Assembly (NCBI GenBank): GCA_944322175.1
Contig: CALUOB010000009.1
Location: 1 to 33,049 of the forward strand
DNA from: an uncultured Coriobacteriaceae bacterium
Lineage (GTDB): Bacteria; Actinomycetota; Coriobacteriia; Coriobacteriales; Coriobacteriaceae
DNA: 33,049 nucleotides
Direction of reading: 5' to 3'
Shown here: positions 17,963 to 26,119 of the stretch, piece after piece
How positions within the stretch are numbered: position 1 is the stretch's first letter
Layout: each line of letters starts with the position of its first letter
The notes under the pieces: generated by a model
Seen by the model: the letters and a program-made list of their open reading frames with translations, nothing else
What the model was told of the DNA's origin: nothing
The model's database searches: none
Program-made: the position numbers and the translations under genes

Positions 17963-19810
17963 ATGAAGACCATCGAGCGCAACATCAAGAAAGCCGTCGT
18001 GTACCAGATCTACGTCAAAAGCTTCTGCGATAGTAACGGCGACGGCATCGGCGACATCCCGGGCATTATCAGCAAGCTCGACTATCTCGAGAACCTGGGC
18101 GTTGATTACCTGTGGCTGACGCCGATCTACCCATCGCCGCAGCGCGACAACGGCTACGACGTGAGCGACTACTGCGCCATTGACCCTGTGTACGGCACAA
18201 TGGCAGACTTTGGCGAGCTTGTTGAGCTCGCACGCGAGCGCGGCATGGGCATTATGCTCGACATGGTGCTCTGCCACACGTCGAGCGAGCATGCGTGGTT
18301 TAAGCAGGCGCTCGCAGGCAGCGAGAAGTACCGCAAGTACTACATTCTGCGCGACGGCCGCAACTCCACAGGCGCGGGCGACCCTGGCGAGCCTCCCACA
18401 AACTGGCAGTGCGCGTTCGGCGGCAGCGCCTGGGAGTGGGAGCCGCGCTTGGGCAAGTGGTACCTGCATCTGCACGATGTGAGCCAGCCCGATCTTGACT
18501 GGACCAATCCCGAGGTACGCGCGGAGGCCTCCCGCGTCGTGCGGTTCTGGAAGTCGCGCGGTGTCATGGGTTTCCGCTTTGACGTGGTGAACCTCATGTC
18601 CAAACCAGAGAAATTCGAGGATGACACCAAGGGCCTCGGCCGCCGTCTGTTTGCCGACGGACCGCATATCCACGAATATCTCCGCGAGCTTGTGGAGCAG
18701 GCGGGCATCGACGGCATGATCACGGTCGGCGAGATGGCCTCTACCGACCTCGAGAACTGTATCCGCTACACGCGTCCCGAAGACCACGAGCTCTCGATGA
18801 GCTTCAGCTTCCATCATCTCAAGGTCGACTACAAAAACGGCAAGAAATGGGAGCTCATGGAGCCCGACATTGCCGAGCTGCGCCGAATCTTTTGCACGTG
18901 GCAAGAAGGCATGCAGGCAGGCGGCGGCTGGAACGCCCTCTTCTGGGATAACCACGACCAGCCCCGTGCGATCACGCGCTTTGGCGGGCGCGACGGAGCG
19001 GGCGATCGGGATACCGACTGGGATCACGTTGGTAAGATGCTCGCACTCTGCATACACCTCATGCAGGGAACGCCGTATATCTACCAGGGCGATGAGCTGG
19101 GCATGACCAACCCCGGGTACAGCTCGATCGCCCAGTTCAGAGACGTGGAGAGTCTCAACGCCTACCGCGCCCTCACTGGCGAGGGCAGCACGGCCGCTCG
19201 CGAGATCGGGGGCCAGCACACAAGCGACATGGCAGGCGGGAGCGCGCCGGATGAGGCCGTCGCTGTTCTTAACGAGCGATCGCGCGACAACGGCCGCACG
19301 CCGATGCAGTGGACCTCGGACGATCAAGCCGGCTTCAGCACGGGCACGTCTTGGATCGAGGTGCCCGAGAACAGCGTGCTTATCAACGCGCGCGCCGAGG
19401 TGGCCGTTGAGGGCTCCATGTTCGAGTTTTACAAGAAGCTCGTTGGCTTGCGCAAACGGTGCAGGGTCATCAGCGAGGGAACAGTTCGCTTTCTGGATGC
19501 GGGTGAAGCGGCGTCCAAGGTCATTGCGTACGAGCGCGTTCTTGCCGATAATGGAGACGTGCAATCGGTCTCAGGTGCCCCGAGCGGGAGCGGCGCGCCC
19601 GAGGCCGGTGCTGAGCAGCCCCAGCGCCTGATTGTTGTGTGCTCGTTCGACAGACGCGCGTGCGAGGCGCACCTTACGTGCGAGGGTCGCGCTGTTGGGC
19701 TGGATAACCCCGATATTCTCATAGCCAATTACCCGGATGCGCCGCAACGCGGGCACGAGACGGACTCCGTGCTGCTTCGTCCGTACGAAGCGGTGGCGTT
19801 TATCGCGTAG
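17963..19810 (+). CDS. treC: Alpha,alpha-phosphotrehalase, GH13 family
   Basis: TreC hydrolyses trehalose-6-phosphate in the cytoplasm to glucose and glucose-6-phosphate. The 615-residue GH13 enzyme shows DGIGDIPGII, NGYDVSDY (conserved region I neighbourhood), the nucleophile D207 in GFRFDVVN, the acid/base E257 in TVGEMAS, and the transition-state stabiliser D332 in WDNHDQPR. Length is somewhat above the ~550 of E. coli TreC. ATG 17963 is preceded by AAGGAG; the longer frame from 17903 has no such site. The permease ends 331 bases upstream and no TreR box is seen before treC, so it is either read through from the permease promoter or has its own. Oligo-1,6-glucosidase is the nearest alternative, disfavoured by the locus. 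Confidence 0.92.
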   Translation: MKTIERNIKKAVVYQIYVKSFCDSNGDGIGDIPGIISKLDYLENLGVDYLWLTPIYPSPQRDNGYDVSDYCAIDPVYGTMADFGELVELARERGMGIMLDMVLCHTSSEHAWFKQALAGSEKYRKYYILRDGRNSTGAGDPGEPPTNWQCAFGGSAWEWEPRLGKWYLHLHDVSQPDLDWTNPEVRAEASRVVRFWKSRGVMGFRFDVVNLMSKPEKFEDDTKGLGRRLFADGPHIHEYLRELVEQAGIDGMITVGEMASTDLENCIRYTRPEDHELSMSFSFHHLKVDYKNGKKWELMEPDIAELRRIFCTWQEGMQAGGGWNALFWDNHDQPRAITRFGGRDGAGDRDTDWDHVGKMLALCIHLMQGTPYIYQGDELGMTNPGYSSIAQFRDVESLNAYRALTGEGSTAAREIGGQHTSDMAGGSAPDEAVAVLNERSRDNGRTPMQWTSDDQAGFSTGTSWIEVPENSVLINARAEVAVEGSMFEFYKKLVGLRKRCRVISEGTVRFLDAGEAASKVIAYERVLADNGDVQSVSGAPSGSGAPEAGAEQPQRLIVVCSFDRRACEAHLTCEGRAVGLDNPDILIANYPDAPQRGHETDSVLLRPYEAVAFIA

Positions 19811-19837
19811 CGCGGTCACGTAGACAAATGAAGAGAA

Positions 19838-19872
19838 GCGCCCCGCCGCACGAAAGGTGGGCGGCGGGGCGC
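19838..19872. terminator. Terminator between treC and the convergent lipoprotein-like gene
   Basis: GCGCCCCGCCGC (19838-19849) pairs perfectly with GCGGCGGGGCGC (19861-19872). On the minus strand it is followed by TTCTCTTCATTT, so it mainly serves the minus-strand gene, though it lies 28 bases past the treC stop as well. Confidence 0.75.
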
Positions 19873-19877
19873 AGCTG

Positions 19878-20258
19878 TTACGGCAGCAGATCCTGGAGTG
19901 CGTCGGAAGTGGCTGTCTCGAGGTCCGAGAGATCGCTGGCGGCCTCGTCAAGCTTGGACGAGGCATCGTCCAGCGCGTCTTGCATGCTGGTACTCGCGAG
20001 GTCGCCAAGCGCGCTGCCAGCCTGGTCAAAGGCTGCGCAGCCGGGCAATCCGCCAAGCGTGAGCGCGCAACATCCCATGAGCATGAGGGCTGGCAGGCGC
20101 CGCGACGCGCGGTGCGGCTTGGGAGAGCGCTTGCGCAGCGCTGCGTACGCCGACTCGAGCTCGGTGTAGTCGGGCAGATGGCCGGTGTTGCCGGATTGGG
20201 GAGAAACTGGCTGCTTGGGTTCGTGTGGTACTGGGGTAGCCGGGTTCGTTGGTTCCAT
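19878..20258 (-). CDS. Hypothetical protein with lipobox-like hydrophobic segment
   Basis: I do not recognise this 126-residue protein. It has a Pro/Gln-rich polar N-terminus (1-50), a basic patch (RKRSPKPHRASRR), then a hydrophobic stretch LPALMLMGCCALTLGGLPGC that ends in a lipobox-like LPGC, and an acidic helical C-terminus rich in Ser, Asp and Leu with heptad-like spacing (DALDDASSKLDEAASDLSDLE). As annotated, the signal would start unusually far from the N-terminus. ATG 20258 has TGAGGAGCACCC upstream, so it is a convincing start. It may be a membrane-anchored protein with an outward coiled coil. It is convergent with treC and divergent from the importer operon. Confidence 0.7.
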   Translation of the reverse strand: MEPTNPATPVPHEPKQPVSPQSGNTGHLPDYTELESAYAALRKRSPKPHRASRRLPALMLMGCCALTLGGLPGCAAFDQAGSALGDLASTSMQDALDDASSKLDEAASDLSDLETATSDALQDLLP

Positions 20259-20393
20259 GGGTGCTCCTCAGGTTGCGGTGCGACGCGCATCGGCACGCAC
20301 GGGCGCAAAAGGGTGCGCCTCGACCTTTACTCTACCGGCAGGTAGTGCAGCTCACGGCGGCGCGAATACGGTTTAAGTGCGAATTAAGAGACC

Positions 20394-20439
20394 TGCGCAG
20401 TAGCTGTGCGCATAAGGGGTCCTTATAGGGCATGGCCCT
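20394..20439. repeat. Three consecutive small inverted repeats
   Basis: TGCGCA/TGCGCA (20394-20399, 20407-20412), ATAAGG-GGT-CCTTAT (20412-20426) and AGGGC-ATG-GCCCT (20427-20439) lie end to end, 20 bases before the importer -35 box. They may be operator half-sites or hairpins on the leader of the divergent minus-strand gene. Confidence 0.55.
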
Positions 20440-20458
20440 TTGTTTGGGTTCGGGCACC

Positions 20459-20487
20459 TTGTTCTTGCGCGTGCTGAGGGATATAGT
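20459..20487 (+). promoter_or_regulatory. Promoter of the nickel/peptide-type importer operon
   Basis: TTGTTC (20459-20464) and TATAGT (20482-20487) are separated by 17 bases, a good housekeeping-sigma layout. Start is expected near 20494. Just downstream, GTAACACT is directly repeated at 20498-20505 and 20519-20526, 21 bases apart (two helical turns), with a GCAGT-AAC-ACTGC palindrome over the second copy. Position and phasing suggest a repressor operator. Confidence 0.65.
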
Positions 20488-20551
20488 GTGCTGTTGCGTA
20501 ACACTAATGACCTGAGCAGTAACACTGCAAGAGCACGCAATGGAGTTGAGC

Positions 20552-22279
20552 ATGCCGCATCAGAGTGCGCAAACCGAGAAATACGCGGTAAAACCGGGAA
20601 TGTATTCAGCCGAGAAGCACGGCCGATCAAAGCGCTCGGTGCACGATTACCCGCTTTCTCGTCGCGGTGCGGTGGCTCTTGCCGGTGCCGGGTGCAGTGC
20701 GCTGGCGCTGAGCGGGTGCGGCGCGGCGCAGCCGGGCGACCAGGGCTCCGCTGCAGGTTCGTCGTCGCGGGCAGCGTCGCAGGTCGTTATCGCTATGACG
20801 CACGAGAGCGAGCCGGCTCAGGGTTTCAACCCCATTTACGCATGGGGTTGCGGCGAGCACGTGCACGAACCCCTCATCCAGTCCACGCTGGTAACAACCG
20901 ATGCCGACATGCAGATCGTGGGAGATCTTGCCACGGAATGGCTTTGCTCGGACGACGGGCTTACCTGGACGTTCACGCTTCGCGACGACGTGGTGTTCTC
21001 GGACGGCGAGCCGTTGTCTGCGGCGGACGTTGCGTTTACTATCAACACGGTTCGCTCCACGGCAGGCTCCCAGGCCGATCTGTCCATGGTCGAAGACGCC
21101 GCCGCGGTTAACGACACTACGCTCGAGATCCAGCTCACCAAGCCCTTCAACGTGCTGCTCTACACGCTTGCGGTGCTGGGCATTGTGCCCGAGCACGCTT
21201 ATGACGACAACTACGGTGCGCGTCCTATTGGCTCGGGGCGCTACGTGCTTGCGCAGTGGGATCAGGGCCAGCAGGCGATCTTTGAGGCAAATCCGCACTA
21301 CTACGGCGAAAAGCCCAAGATGGACCGCGTGGTAGTGGTCTTTATGGACGAGGATGCCGCGCTCGCTGCGGCTCGCGCTGGCGAGGTTGATGTTGCCTAT
21401 GTCAACGCGCCCAATGCGGGGCAGCAAATTGCCGGGTACGTTCTTACGAGCTACCCCACTGTCGACAGCCGAGGCATTGCGCTGCCGGCGGTGCCGGCAG
21501 GCGAGACGCGCACGGTCGAGGGCGACATGGCGTACGAGACGGGAAACGACGTAACGGCCGACGAGGCGGTGCGTCAGGCGATCAACTTAGCCGTGAACCG
21601 TCAGGCACTCATCGAGAACGTGCTCGGCGGCTACGGAAAGCCGGCATACAGCGTGTGCGACGGCATGCCCTGGGGCACTGACGACATGCAGGTTGCAACC
21701 GATGCAGACGCTGCGCGCGCATTGCTGGACGATGCGGGTTGGAGCCTCGGCGAGGACGGCGTGCGCGAGAAAGACGGCACGCGTGCCGAGGTGGTGCTGT
21801 GGTACGCGTCGAGCGATTCGGCGCGCCAAGCGCTTGCGAACGAGTTTGCCAACCAAATGGCCGAGATCGGCATCAAGGTCACGCTCTCGGGCGGCAACTG
21901 GGACGAGATCTACGCCCGCCAATACGCCGACCTGGTGATGTGGGGCTGGGGCGCCAACTCCCCCAACGAGCTGTACTCCCTCACCTACTCGTCGTCGGCG
22001 AGCAACTATGCCTGCTACGAAAGCGATGTGCTCGACGCGTACGAGGACCAGGCGCTCGCCGCAGGCGAGCTCGAAGCGTCGTACGGGCTGTGGAAAAAAG
22101 CCCAGTGGGACGGCGAGGAGGGCATCGCACCGCAGGGTGCCGCCACATGGGTGTGGCTCGCCAACGTCGACCACCTATACTTTGTGCGAGAAGGACTCAC
22201 CATAGCCGAACAGAAACCGCATCCTCATGGTCACGGGTGGTCGCTCGCCAACAATGTGGACCAGTGGAGCTGGGAATGA
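20552..22279 (+). CDS. ABC importer substrate-binding lipoprotein (nickel/oligopeptide class)
   Basis: The 575-residue protein belongs to the SBP_bac_5 family (NikA/DppA/OppA). It has a polar N-terminus, a twin-arginine-like SRRG segment, and a lipobox LSGC with lipidated C56, so it is anchored outside the membrane. Family motifs include LATEWLCSDDGLTWTFTLRDDVVFSDGEPLSAADVAFT and RQAINLAVNRQALI. His residues at 105 and 107 (GCGEHVHEPL) and a C-terminal HPHGHGW (557-563) fit metal or metal-chelate binding. ATG 20552 is preferred because GGAG lies 6 bases upstream; ATG 20540 would add four residues. It overlaps the next gene by ATGA. Nickel is favoured by the His clusters; a peptide ligand remains possible. 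Confidence 0.88.
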   Translation: MPHQSAQTEKYAVKPGMYSAEKHGRSKRSVHDYPLSRRGAVALAGAGCSALALSGCGAAQPGDQGSAAGSSSRAASQVVIAMTHESEPAQGFNPIYAWGCGEHVHEPLIQSTLVTTDADMQIVGDLATEWLCSDDGLTWTFTLRDDVVFSDGEPLSAADVAFTINTVRSTAGSQADLSMVEDAAAVNDTTLEIQLTKPFNVLLYTLAVLGIVPEHAYDDNYGARPIGSGRYVLAQWDQGQQAIFEANPHYYGEKPKMDRVVVVFMDEDAALAAARAGEVDVAYVNAPNAGQQIAGYVLTSYPTVDSRGIALPAVPAGETRTVEGDMAYETGNDVTADEAVRQAINLAVNRQALIENVLGGYGKPAYSVCDGMPWGTDDMQVATDADAARALLDDAGWSLGEDGVREKDGTRAEVVLWYASSDSARQALANEFANQMAEIGIKVTLSGGNWDEIYARQYADLVMWGWGANSPNELYSLTYSSSASNYACYESDVLDAYEDQALAAGELEASYGLWKKAQWDGEEGIAPQGAATWVWLANVDHLYFVREGLTIAEQKPHPHGHGWSLANNVDQWSWE

Positions 22280-23265
22280 GGTTCCCGGTTATCGTGCGCG
22301 GTTTTGCGCGGTTTGCGGTCCTCATGGTCGCGGTAAGCATCGTGACCTTCTGGCTTGTGAGCTCGTCTCCTATAGACCCGGTGCAAGCCAACGTCGGTCA
22401 GGCGGCGTACGCGGGCATGAGTGCGGCAAAGCGCGCTCAGCTCGAGGCGTTTTGGGGCAGCGATCTTTCGTTTTGGGAGCGCTGTCTCGGTTGGGCGTCT
22501 CTTGCGGTCACGGGTGACCTCGGCACGAGCCTGCGGTTCAATGCTCCGGTGACCGAGGTAATTGCCAGCCGTGCAACGGGCTCGCTCGCGCTCATGGCGT
22601 GCGCCTGGGTGCTCGCGGGCGTGCTCGGATGCGTTCTCGGCATCGTTGCGGGGGCGTGCTCGGGGCGGATGCCGGACCGTGTGATCCGTGGCTGCGCCTA
22701 CGTGCTCAGCGCCACGCCGACGTTTTGGCTTGGTCTCGTTGCGCTCATGGTGTTCTCGGTGTTTCTCGGTTGGTTCCCGGCGGGTTTCTCGGTTCCTATC
22801 GGTATGTCAGCGTCGGACGTTACGCTTGTCGACCGCGCGTACCACCTCGTGCTCCCGGCGTTGGTGCTGAGCGTTACCGGCGTGGCAAACATCGCGCTCC
22901 ATACGCGCGAGAAAACCATCGACGTGCTGGCAAGCGACTACGCGCGGTTCGCGCGAGCCCGCGGCGAGCGTACGGCGGGTATCGTGCTGCACCATGGCCT
23001 GCGCAATCTCATGCTGCCTGCCTTGACGCTGCAATGCGCCTCTATCAGCGAGATCTTCGGCGGCTCCGTTCTCGTGGAGCAGGTGTTCTCTTATCCCGGT
23101 CTCGGGCAAGCTGCGGTAACCGCTGGCTTGGGCGGAGACGCTCCGCTGCTCGTGGGCATCGCGCTTGCTTCGGCGGCGCTGGTCTTTGCGGGCAACCTGC
23201 TGGCAAACGTGCTCTACGGCGTGGTTGACCCGCGCATGAAGGGGGCAACGGCGCATGTGGCATAA
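22276..23265 (+). CDS. ABC importer permease 1 (NikB/DppB type)
   Basis: The 329-residue membrane subunit pairs with the next gene product to form the translocation pore. It begins with the usual N-terminal helix (FAVLMVAVSIVTFWLVSSSPIDPV), a feature of DppB/NikB permeases. It ends with the EAA-loop region (ARARGERTAGIVLHHGLRNLMLPALTLQ) that docks on the ATPase, and GGSVLVEQVFSYPGLGQAAV. ATG 22276 overlaps the preceding stop as ATGA, indicating coupled translation; the much longer open frame upstream lies inside the binding-protein gene and is a shadow. It overlaps the next permease gene by 11 bases. Confidence 0.92.
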   Translation: MRFPVIVRGFARFAVLMVAVSIVTFWLVSSSPIDPVQANVGQAAYAGMSAAKRAQLEAFWGSDLSFWERCLGWASLAVTGDLGTSLRFNAPVTEVIASRATGSLALMACAWVLAGVLGCVLGIVAGACSGRMPDRVIRGCAYVLSATPTFWLGLVALMVFSVFLGWFPAGFSVPIGMSASDVTLVDRAYHLVLPALVLSVTGVANIALHTREKTIDVLASDYARFARARGERTAGIVLHHGLRNLMLPALTLQCASISEIFGGSVLVEQVFSYPGLGQAAVTAGLGGDAPLLVGIALASAALVFAGNLLANVLYGVVDPRMKGATAHVA

Positions 23266-24145
23266 CAAGATCGCCGCATCCTCGTTCGGAGCCTTTCAGA
23301 CGGCTCAAGAGGATGCGGCAACGCGGTTGCCCAACAACCGTCGGCGTATGCTCGTAGCAATCATCGCGGGTCTTGCTGTGCTTGCGGCGATTGTGATCGC
23401 AGGTGCGCTCGCAGCGGAGGCTGCGCAGACCACGGACTTCTCGGTTAAGAACCTCGCGCCTTCGTTTGCCCATCCGTTCGGAACGGACTGGATGGGCCGC
23501 GACATGCTCGCCCGTACCGTTGCCGGGCTTTCAACGTCGGTGCTGGTGGGGTTGCTGTCGGCTGCGGTCTCGTCCGTCATCGCACTTGTGCTCGCCCTCC
23601 TCGCCGCCCTCGGAGGCCCGCGCGCCGACGCGTTCGTGTCGTGGCTTATCGACCTGGTGATGGGAATACCGCATATCGTGCTGCTCATCCTTATCAGCTA
23701 CGCCCTGGGCAGGGGCGCCCTGGGTGTAACCGTTGGCGTTGCCGTTACGCACTGGCCGAGCCTCGCCCGCGTTCTGAGGGCCGAGATCCTGCAGTGCCGC
23801 GCTCAGCCCTACGTTGCCATGTCGCGCGCGCTCGGCGTGAGCGGCGTGCGGCTCGCGCGCGACCATATGCTGCCGCACGTTTTGCCTCAGTACGTGGTGG
23901 GGCTGGTGCTCATGTTTCCCCATGCCATTCTTCACGAGGCGTCGGTTACCTTCCTCGGCTTCGGCCTTCCTCCCGAGCAGCCGGCTATTGGCGTTATCCT
24001 CTCGGAGTCGATGAACTATCTCTCGGCTGGTATGTGGTGGCTCGCGGTCTTTCCGGGCTTGGCGCTCCTTGGCGTGGTGCTGCTGTTTGACCGCATGGGA
24101 TCGCTGGTGCGCCGCTTGCTCGACGCGCGCACCGCGCAGGAGTAA
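23255..24145 (+). CDS. ABC importer permease 2 (NikC/DppC type)
   Basis: The second pore subunit, 296 residues. A polar N-terminus leads into helix VAIIAGLAVLAAIVIAGALA, then HPFGTDWMGRDMLARTVAG, the hallmark motif of DppC/NikC permeases. The EAA loop is EILQCRAQPYVAMSRALGVSGVRLARDHMLPHVLPQ, and EASVTFLGFGLPPEQPAIGVIL closes the conserved core. ATG 23255 has a G-rich ribosome site upstream (AAGGGGGC) inside the previous gene. A 108-base gap without another gene separates it from the first ATPase gene, the only sizeable gap in this operon. Confidence 0.93.
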   Translation: MWHNKIAASSFGAFQTAQEDAATRLPNNRRRMLVAIIAGLAVLAAIVIAGALAAEAAQTTDFSVKNLAPSFAHPFGTDWMGRDMLARTVAGLSTSVLVGLLSAAVSSVIALVLALLAALGGPRADAFVSWLIDLVMGIPHIVLLILISYALGRGALGVTVGVAVTHWPSLARVLRAEILQCRAQPYVAMSRALGVSGVRLARDHMLPHVLPQYVVGLVLMFPHAILHEASVTFLGFGLPPEQPAIGVILSESMNYLSAGMWWLAVFPGLALLGVVLLFDRMGSLVRRLLDARTAQE

Positions 24146-24253
24146 TTCTTGGGGCCCGGCAGACGCATGCTGTGGGCGACAGTGCCGGAGGAGACGGGCG
24201 CTGGATTTTGAGCGAGCGAGCGGCAGGCAAAGAGGCAAAGGTGGTGACGACAC

Positions 24254-25267
24254 ATGAAGGAACGCGCAAACCGGGAAACCGACCGAGAAAACCGTGAAAC
24301 AGCTGCTGGCGAGGCTCGTATCGAGTGTGCGACGCATGCGGCGGGAGTCTCTCATCATGCCTCCGAGAAGCACCACCATCACACGCACGCAACAGGTTCT
24401 CACCATCCCGGCGGCCATCATCTGCTCACGGTCGAGCACCTCGGCGTGTCGTTTACCATGTACGACCCCGCCGCTCCGTTCTTCTCGGGCAAACGCATGG
24501 TGAGCAGGGCCATTCGCGATCTCAGCATCTCGGTCCACGTGGGAGAGGTGCTTGCGGTTGTGGGCGCCAGCGGCTCGGGTAAGACGCTCCTCGCGGATGC
24601 CATCCTCGGGCTCAGCGAGCCAAACGCCCGCGTGACCGGCTCTATCTGGTTTGACGGGGTCCCGCAGGATGCGGCATCGCTTGCGCGCCTGAGGGGCAAC
24701 GGCATCGCGCTCGTCCCTCAGAGCGTTTCTCATCTGGATCCGCTCATGCGCGTGGGCGACCAGATCGTGGGCTTCAAGGCGCGCAGCCGTGCCGAGAAGC
24801 ACGCGCGTCGTGCGCGTATGCGCGGGCTTATGGAGGCGTACGGTCTCGACCGCAGCGTCGAGCGGCTGTATCCGCACGAGCTCTCGGGCGGTATGGCCCG
24901 CCGCGTGCTGCTCCTCAGCGCTCTTATCGACGATCCCCGCCTCATCATGGCCGACGAGCCCACGCCGGGCTTGGACCTCGACCTTGCCGTGCAGGCGCTC
25001 GGCGACCTCCGGTCGTTTGCCAACCGGGGCGGCGGCGTGCTGCTCATCACCCATGACTTGGAGCTTGCATTGCGCATTGCCGACCGGGTTGCCGTGTTTC
25101 GCGACGGAACCGTGGTGGAGGAGACCGCCGTGGAGAACTTCGCCCGTCCCGAGCTTCTCGAGCATCCGTTTAGCCGCGCGCTTTGGCATGCCATGCCCGA
25201 GCACGGCTTTGACGTGCCCGCAAAGAGCGCCGAGCAGCTTGCCGAAACCGTAGGGAGCATGTTGTGA
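24254..25267 (+). CDS. ABC importer ATPase 1 (NikD/DppD type) with His-rich N-terminus
   Basis: The 337-residue ATPase powers import with its partner. Walker A GASGSGKT (104-111), Q-loop VPQSV, signature LSGGM (210-214), Walker B LIMADEP (230-236) and the H-loop LLITHD are intact. Unusually, about 57 residues precede the core and hold 12 histidines between 28 and 56, including four in a row at 40-43. Such tracts are known metal-binding features of nickel and zinc proteins, so this supports a transition-metal substrate or metal-sensing regulation. ATG 24254 is the first possible start, since an in-frame stop lies three codons upstream; AAAGGTGG precedes it. The stop overlaps the next start as GTGA. 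Confidence 0.92.
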   Translation: MKERANRETDRENRETAAGEARIECATHAAGVSHHASEKHHHHTHATGSHHPGGHHLLTVEHLGVSFTMYDPAAPFFSGKRMVSRAIRDLSISVHVGEVLAVVGASGSGKTLLADAILGLSEPNARVTGSIWFDGVPQDAASLARLRGNGIALVPQSVSHLDPLMRVGDQIVGFKARSRAEKHARRARMRGLMEAYGLDRSVERLYPHELSGGMARRVLLLSALIDDPRLIMADEPTPGLDLDLAVQALGDLRSFANRGGGVLLITHDLELALRIADRVAVFRDGTVVEETAVENFARPELLEHPFSRALWHAMPEHGFDVPAKSAEQLAETVGSML

Positions 25268-25899
25268 GCCTTGTTGCCGAGAACATCTCGTACGCCTACC
25301 CCGGCGGTGACGACCTGTACCGAGGGCTGTCGTTAGAGGTCGGCCCGCAGGAGCGCGTTGCGCTCGTGGCGCCTTCGGGCAGAGGCAAAACCACGCTTTG
25401 CCGTATCCTCGCCGGGCACCTTGAGCCTAGGCGCGGCTCGGTTGCTGCGGACGGCGTGCCCGTGGCGCCGCCTGACCGCAGGGCGCGCAGGCACGCGCGC
25501 GGCCCGCGTCCGGTGCAGCTGCTCGCCCAGCATCCTGAGCAGGCGTTCGACCCGCTTATGCGCCTCTCAAAAAGCCTCGCCGAGGCAGGTCCGGTCGAGA
25601 CGGACGAGGCTTCGGCGCTCTATGAGCTCTTTGGGGTGCGCACGGCATGGCTCACGCGTCTGCCGCACGAGCTTTCGGGCGGCGAGCTTATGCGCCTCGC
25701 CATGGTGCGCGCCCTGCTTGCCCGCCCGCGCTACCTGGTGGCCGACGAGTCAACCGCCATGCTCGACGCAGTGACGCAGGCAGAGATCTGGCGCGCGCTC
25801 ATGGGCATCGCAGACAAGCGCGCCATGGGCTTGGTCGTGGTGTCGCACTCCCCGGCCCTGCTCACCCGGGTTGCCACGCGCGAGGTGCGCCTGCCTTAG
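25264..25899 (+). CDS. ABC importer ATPase 2 (NikE/DppF type)
   Basis: The 211-residue second ATPase has Walker A APSGRGKTT (36-44), a Q-loop region QLLAQHPEQAFDP, signature LSGGE, Walker B YLVADEST and the H-loop VVVSHS. It starts at GTG 25264, overlapping the previous TGA, so it is the last gene of a tightly coupled operon. It is short for the family because the C-terminal oligopeptide/dipeptide extension of DppF-type ATPases is missing and the protein ends just after the ATPase core. The paired ATPases with two permeases and one lipoprotein make a complete importer. Confidence 0.9.
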   Translation: MSLVAENISYAYPGGDDLYRGLSLEVGPQERVALVAPSGRGKTTLCRILAGHLEPRRGSVAADGVPVAPPDRRARRHARGPRPVQLLAQHPEQAFDPLMRLSKSLAEAGPVETDEASALYELFGVRTAWLTRLPHELSGGELMRLAMVRALLARPRYLVADESTAMLDAVTQAEIWRALMGIADKRAMGLVVVSHSPALLTRVATREVRLP

Positions 25900-26005
25900 C
25901 AGGCGACGCCTCGTCCTAGAAGGCCCGGCAAGACCGAGCGGCTGGCGAGAAGCGCGACATCATCGCCACCGCCTTCGACCGAAGCGCCGCTTTGGTCTCG
26001 GGACC

Positions 26006-26021
26006 ATGGTCTTCAGACCAT
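26006..26021. repeat. ATGGTCT-TC-AGACCAT inverted repeat
   Basis: Seven-base perfect arms around TC, located just before a TACTAT hexamer (26025-26030) that could be the -10 of the RDD gene. It could be an operator for that gene; the 220-base gap has no other clear feature. Confidence 0.5.
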
Positions 26022-26119
26022 AGGTACTATAGGGTATCGACACGGCAGCACACGATGCGCTCCGGACTCGGCAGACCGTGCGGGAGACGGCGCCGCCCGA
26101 GCGCATGAAGGGATTATCC

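Noticed and set aside
21739-22275. Upstream extension of the first permease frame by 179 codons
   Set aside because: It lies inside the binding-protein gene in another frame; the ATG at 22276 overlapping the stop codon is the natural start.
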